Origin: Biscogniauxia marginata
Lineage: Eukaryota; Ascomycota; Sordariomycetes; Xylariales; Xylariaceae
Direction: 5' to 3'
Length of the DNA stretch: 64,000 nucleotides
Assembly (NCBI GenBank): GCA_022695795.1
Contig: MU404097.1
Coordinates: 1 to 64,000 of the forward strand
A model generated the notes under the pieces. It saw only the letters and a program-made list of their open reading frames with translations. It had not been told where the DNA came from and searched no databases. The position numbers and the translations under genes are program-made. Each line of letters starts with the position of its first letter. Positions within the stretch are counted from its first letter, which is position 1. Of this stretch, positions 60,775 through 64,000 are shown piece by piece.

Positions 60775-61702
60775 ATTGGTTGGTGACACTGCAAGCACTC
60801 AACGCGACTCGGACGCGACTTGATATGCGCCTTGTATAAGTTGAATGTGCGACGGAACGAGGTAACAGGTGTCGAGATGGAATGCGTCGTGATGGATGGA
60901 TTAGAAGAGAGGAAGGTTGGCGAAAATACGGAGGTAATCACCAACAGGAAACGCGCGTGGTTGTGGTTGTTGTAAAGGTGATAGAGGAGCAAAAAGATTG
61001 GTAGTGGGTAGGTAGAATACTAAGGTATGTACCTTCCCGCTAGTGTTGGATATGATGTACAGGCAATTGCCCAAACGGAAATAAGCTAGTGGCAGGGCCG
61101 GAACGTGTGATATTCCGCGACCCACTCATTGCTTCTGTACCTAGTGTAGGTAGTACCTAAGGTGAGGTCCCGTCATCTGCAAAGCTGGTCGGTGCGCATC
61201 AGGTACCTTTTCTACTAGGAGTCCGCATTTCTTCCTCCCACGACTCTCCTGAAAAGCCCAAAGCCCGCAGCGCCGTACTTTACCCACTAGTGTATAAAAC
61301 CAAACCCTTGTACTGTCATCACCACCACCATCATCATTAGCATCATCATCACAAGCTGCCAACACACAGCCCTTTGTGTGGTCTGTTCTTTTTTTCCATT
61401 TCTTTCTTAACTATTCGGGCTGCAAGAAGAAAACCCCGAACAATCACCTTCTTTGCTGACATATTAGCCTCATTGTCTGGCCTTATTGTCTGACCTTTTG
61501 TCGATCGTAGGCTCGCTGCATCCTCCGTTCCCTTCTCGACTTCGACCCACAAGTCGGCTGCGCCCCACCAATCCCCAAGGAGCCTTCGAGCAGAAAAAGA
61601 GGAGGACGAAAGCGTTCCACCGCACCAGACGGACATCAACAACAACGGCTACTTGTTCTCCTACCTCGACGTCGAATAGCCCACACAAACACCCCGCCAG
61701 AG
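60775..61702. promoter_or_regulatory. Shared promoter region of ISWI and the HAPSTR1-like gene
   Basis: A 930 nt divergent spacer. TAGTGTAGGTAGTACCTAAGG near 61143 is another spacer word cluster. CATCATCACCACC-type units occur near 61316-61350. No gene is recognised. Confidence 0.5.
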
Positions 61703-62485
61703 ATGGACGCCATGAGAGGTTCGTCGCCATCAAAGAACCCCGCCAGCCCCGACTCTCCCGAACAGCTTCTCGACGCCTTCAAAGCTGCGGCATTATCTGT
61801 GACGAAACTGTACAAGACATCGGCTGCTGCCCAGTCCAAGGCACGCTCCGACGGCTACCAGGACTGTCTGGACGACATCCTTGCCTTTCTCGACAAGCAA
61901 AATATAGGCCTGAGCGATGGAGAGGGGTGGCAAGTGAGGAGGTGGGCCACCGAACGGCTTGAGGGCAGAGATCTGGTATCCCAGGCTCTGGAGAGCGAGG
62001 ACGAGGTTGACAAGACCGAGACGGCGTCGTCGCCCGAACTACACCGATCGAGTAGTGGGACGCAGTTGTCTACCATGCGAACCGACTCGGCGCCTCCAAC
62101 CTCTCAGCAGCCAACGATCACTCCCATCACCGAGGAACCGCAAATGATCACCCTGCCTACACAGGACAACTTTACCTTTCAATCGTCGCACCCGTATCCT
62201 CAGGAATCATACTTGAACCTTGCCAATCTTGCCCTGTCTGATTCTACAAGGGCGAATGAAAATACGACACAAAGCTCCTCGGCGGTCTCGATATCTCATC
62301 CCCCCCGGCCGCGGAGTAACAGACGGGGCACTAGGCCACGGCCGTCGGGAACAAACGCAAATCATTTAGGTAAAGGTGCTGGGCAGAAGCGATCGATCAA
62401 TTTCGCCGAACTATTCGACGTAGGAGGCATAGGATTTGGGAAAGACATGTTTGGAAGGGATGGGAAGCGGAGCCGTCATACATGA
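61703..62485 (+). CDS. Protein resembling HAPSTR1/C16orf72 (DUF4588)
   Basis: A single-exon protein of 260 residues. The N-terminal ~100 residues form a helical unit with AFKAAALSVTKLYKTSAAAQ, SKARSDGYQDCLDDILAFLD and EGWQVRRWATERLEG. This pattern (Ala-rich helix, VTxLYK, then GxQxxxxDLLAF) recalls the conserved core of human HAPSTR1, a stress-linked partner of the ubiquitin ligase HUWE1; the assignment is by eye only. The middle is Ser/Thr/Pro/Gln-rich and disordered. A basic stretch (RPRSNRRGTRPRPSG) and the conserved-looking end KRSINFAELFDVGGIGFGKD, closing in GRDGKRSRHT, suggest a nuclear protein. No membrane segment is visible. The alternative is an unrelated fungal-specific family. Confidence 0.65.
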   Translation: MDAMRGSSPSKNPASPDSPEQLLDAFKAAALSVTKLYKTSAAAQSKARSDGYQDCLDDILAFLDKQNIGLSDGEGWQVRRWATERLEGRDLVSQALESEDEVDKTETASSPELHRSSSGTQLSTMRTDSAPPTSQQPTITPITEEPQMITLPTQDNFTFQSSHPYPQESYLNLANLALSDSTRANENTTQSSSAVSISHPPRPRSNRRGTRPRPSGTNANHLGKGAGQKRSINFAELFDVGGIGFGKDMFGRDGKRSRHT

Positions 62486-64000
62486 CCAGGTACACACCGA
62501 ATCTATACCGCATCTTTTGGCGCATGGGTTTGGGATCTATTTGGGCTCACTTCTCTTCTATCACGCACGAAATGGAGTTAGATAGAAGAGTGAGAGGACG
62601 TTAGAATGCATCGAGCGGGTTTGGATGGGAAGGGCGGGGACAGGGCATCGTGACACCGGCAAAGCATTCGAGGCGGCGTTTAGACGAGCATGCAGAGGGT
62701 CACCCAGCGAACTACTGCCACCATCACTACCACCACCGCGGGCTGTTAGGTTACTGTATTCTCATACATTCAAAGAAGGGCCGAGATATACTACGACTGA
62801 ATTGTGTTCGACACATGTTATTCCCTAGCGGTGTTTTTTCGAGATTTCTCGGATATACACGTGGGAGCAAGCTGCTGCAGTTGTGTACATAGACTCTGGG
62901 GTTAATAAACATCAACAGCTGCTCCCTACTACTAGCATACGCGCCGAGGTTCTCGTGACTTGATTCCCCACTCCCCTCCAAAGTTATGCTTTATGAGAAA
63001 GATGTTTTAGTCAAGATTGGTCAATACAGTCTCAACTCACTCTTTAAAAATATGTATCTGTCAACGAGGTCTATTATTGGGGGATTGCCTCTGAGGCCAG
63101 GGAGATGTGGGATATGAGATCGACAAGGCTCGTTTGAGTTTAAAGAGGCAAGGCACGGGAATTCTCTAAATATTCGTGTCCCCATCGTGAAACTTGACCG
63201 GGCCCCGTTCCCGGGCACGGGTACAACCCGGACCACTGCCATTTGCTATCCTGTTTGCTTGTTCGCAAAAGTTCGTGGAGTTATTCACTAGAGTATAATT
63301 CTTTTATTGGTTTTGTTGGAAAATAACTACATAGAAAGGAAAAACGAGGGATAAATAAGTCTTTATTTGATCCGAATCTATGTCGAATGGGGACTATGAT
63401 AGTTTGAGAAAACCATTACTTAGAAGTTTTTTGTATTTAGATTCTAATAATCCTAACGAAATGCTATTTGATAATGATGATGATGCCAAGGTAAGGTAGT
63501 TAATACCTATGTGACAGACAACCGCCCTATCCTCGAACGCCAGATTTAACAAAGTGCCCGCCGCGTCAGCCATCAGGAGAGGTGCGTAAGCATCTCTACT
63601 GCCTGCTCCCCGGAATATATGCAACATCTACTGCTCATGAAACGCTACATGTGGTGCAGCCACTCTAGCCCTCTTTTTAACATAGGTAGGTAGGTACGTA
63701 AGTATAAAACCATACGTTTACCTCTCACGTAACTAATATTCAACTTCGGATCCCTTCTCGCCCCGCTTAATTCTAGAAAGGAAAACTATATAATGAATGC
63801 ATGGTGGGTGGGTATTTTAGGTGAGTGAATAGAAATAAGAATGCAGATGGTTTTCTCCTCTCCTCGTTCGTGATTATTGGTAAAGAATAAACAAGCCGAG
63901 GGTGAAGATTCCAGATCTTTCTCTCACTGCGGCAGCTCTTCGACGATATATATATGTGTATAAACGTTGGCATAAGTAGGGTTATAGGGAAAATATGTCG
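62486..64000. other. Spacer at the right window edge
   Basis: 1.5 kb without a recognised gene. TAGGTAGGTAGGTACGTAAG near 63686 repeats the spacer word. Open frames of 60-80 codons (for example 63394-63627 on the minus strand) lack family signals. A gene could continue beyond the window. Confidence 0.5.

Overview
This is a window from the nuclear genome of a filamentous ascomycete (Pezizomycotina, most likely Sordariomycetes). The evidence is 19 protein genes split by short spliceosomal introns (about 50-270 nt, with GTAAGT-like donors and CTRAC-like branch sites), GC-rich third codon positions, long spacers with many microsatellites, and fungal versions of housekeeping proteins. I see no prokaryotic operons, CRISPR arrays, tRNA or rRNA genes, and no intact transposon.

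Layout, left to right: an MFS drug/H+ antiporter-like transporter (-, 378-2621); ribosomal protein eL42 (+, 4372-5375); trifunctional C1-tetrahydrofolate synthase with a mitochondrial leader (-, 6301-9790); eIF3i (+, 10546-11875); a Gyp1-type TBC Rab-GAP (-, 13600-15768); an Hrp1-type two-RRM protein with a 1.17 kb intron (+, 16868-19850); a phytanoyl-CoA dioxygenase-like enzyme (-, 20968-21984); ethanolamine-phosphate cytidylyltransferase (+, 22565-24059); the PKA regulatory subunit (+, 26352-27799); an SPF27/BCAS2-type splicing factor (-, 28362-29176); a neutral ceramidase (+, 30100-32867); a GtaA-type glutaminase (-, 34678-37356); a 7.9 kb gene-poor stretch (37357-45245); a secreted Thr/Val-rich repeat protein (+, 45246-46759); a YtcJ-type amidohydrolase (-, 47843-49708); a Siw14/Y_phosphatase3-like phosphatase (+, 50348-51309); a small basic protein (+, 52514-52823); delta-aminolevulinate dehydratase (+, 54565-55811); an ISWI chromatin remodeler (-, 57202-60774); and a protein resembling HAPSTR1/DUF4588 (+, 61703-62485).

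Strands alternate almost throughout, so many neighbours are divergent pairs sharing one promoter region. The genes do not form a biosynthetic cluster. Loose themes are lipid metabolism (PhyH-like enzyme, ECT1, ceramidase), gene expression (eL42, eIF3i, Hrp1, SPF27, ISWI), and extracellular or secretory proteins (glutaminase, repeat protein, anchored amidohydrolase). Exon joins were worked out by hand from splice signals, reading phase and family conservation. Product calls are stronger than single-base boundaries.

I found no clearly new system. The best leads are a coding-like island broken by two stops inside the first eL42 intron, the long open intron of HRP1, a secreted repeat protein, an isolated terminal-exon-like piece in the gene-poor stretch, an overlapping upstream ORF at the PKA regulatory subunit start, and a word family (TACCT/AGGTA) repeated in nearly every spacer.
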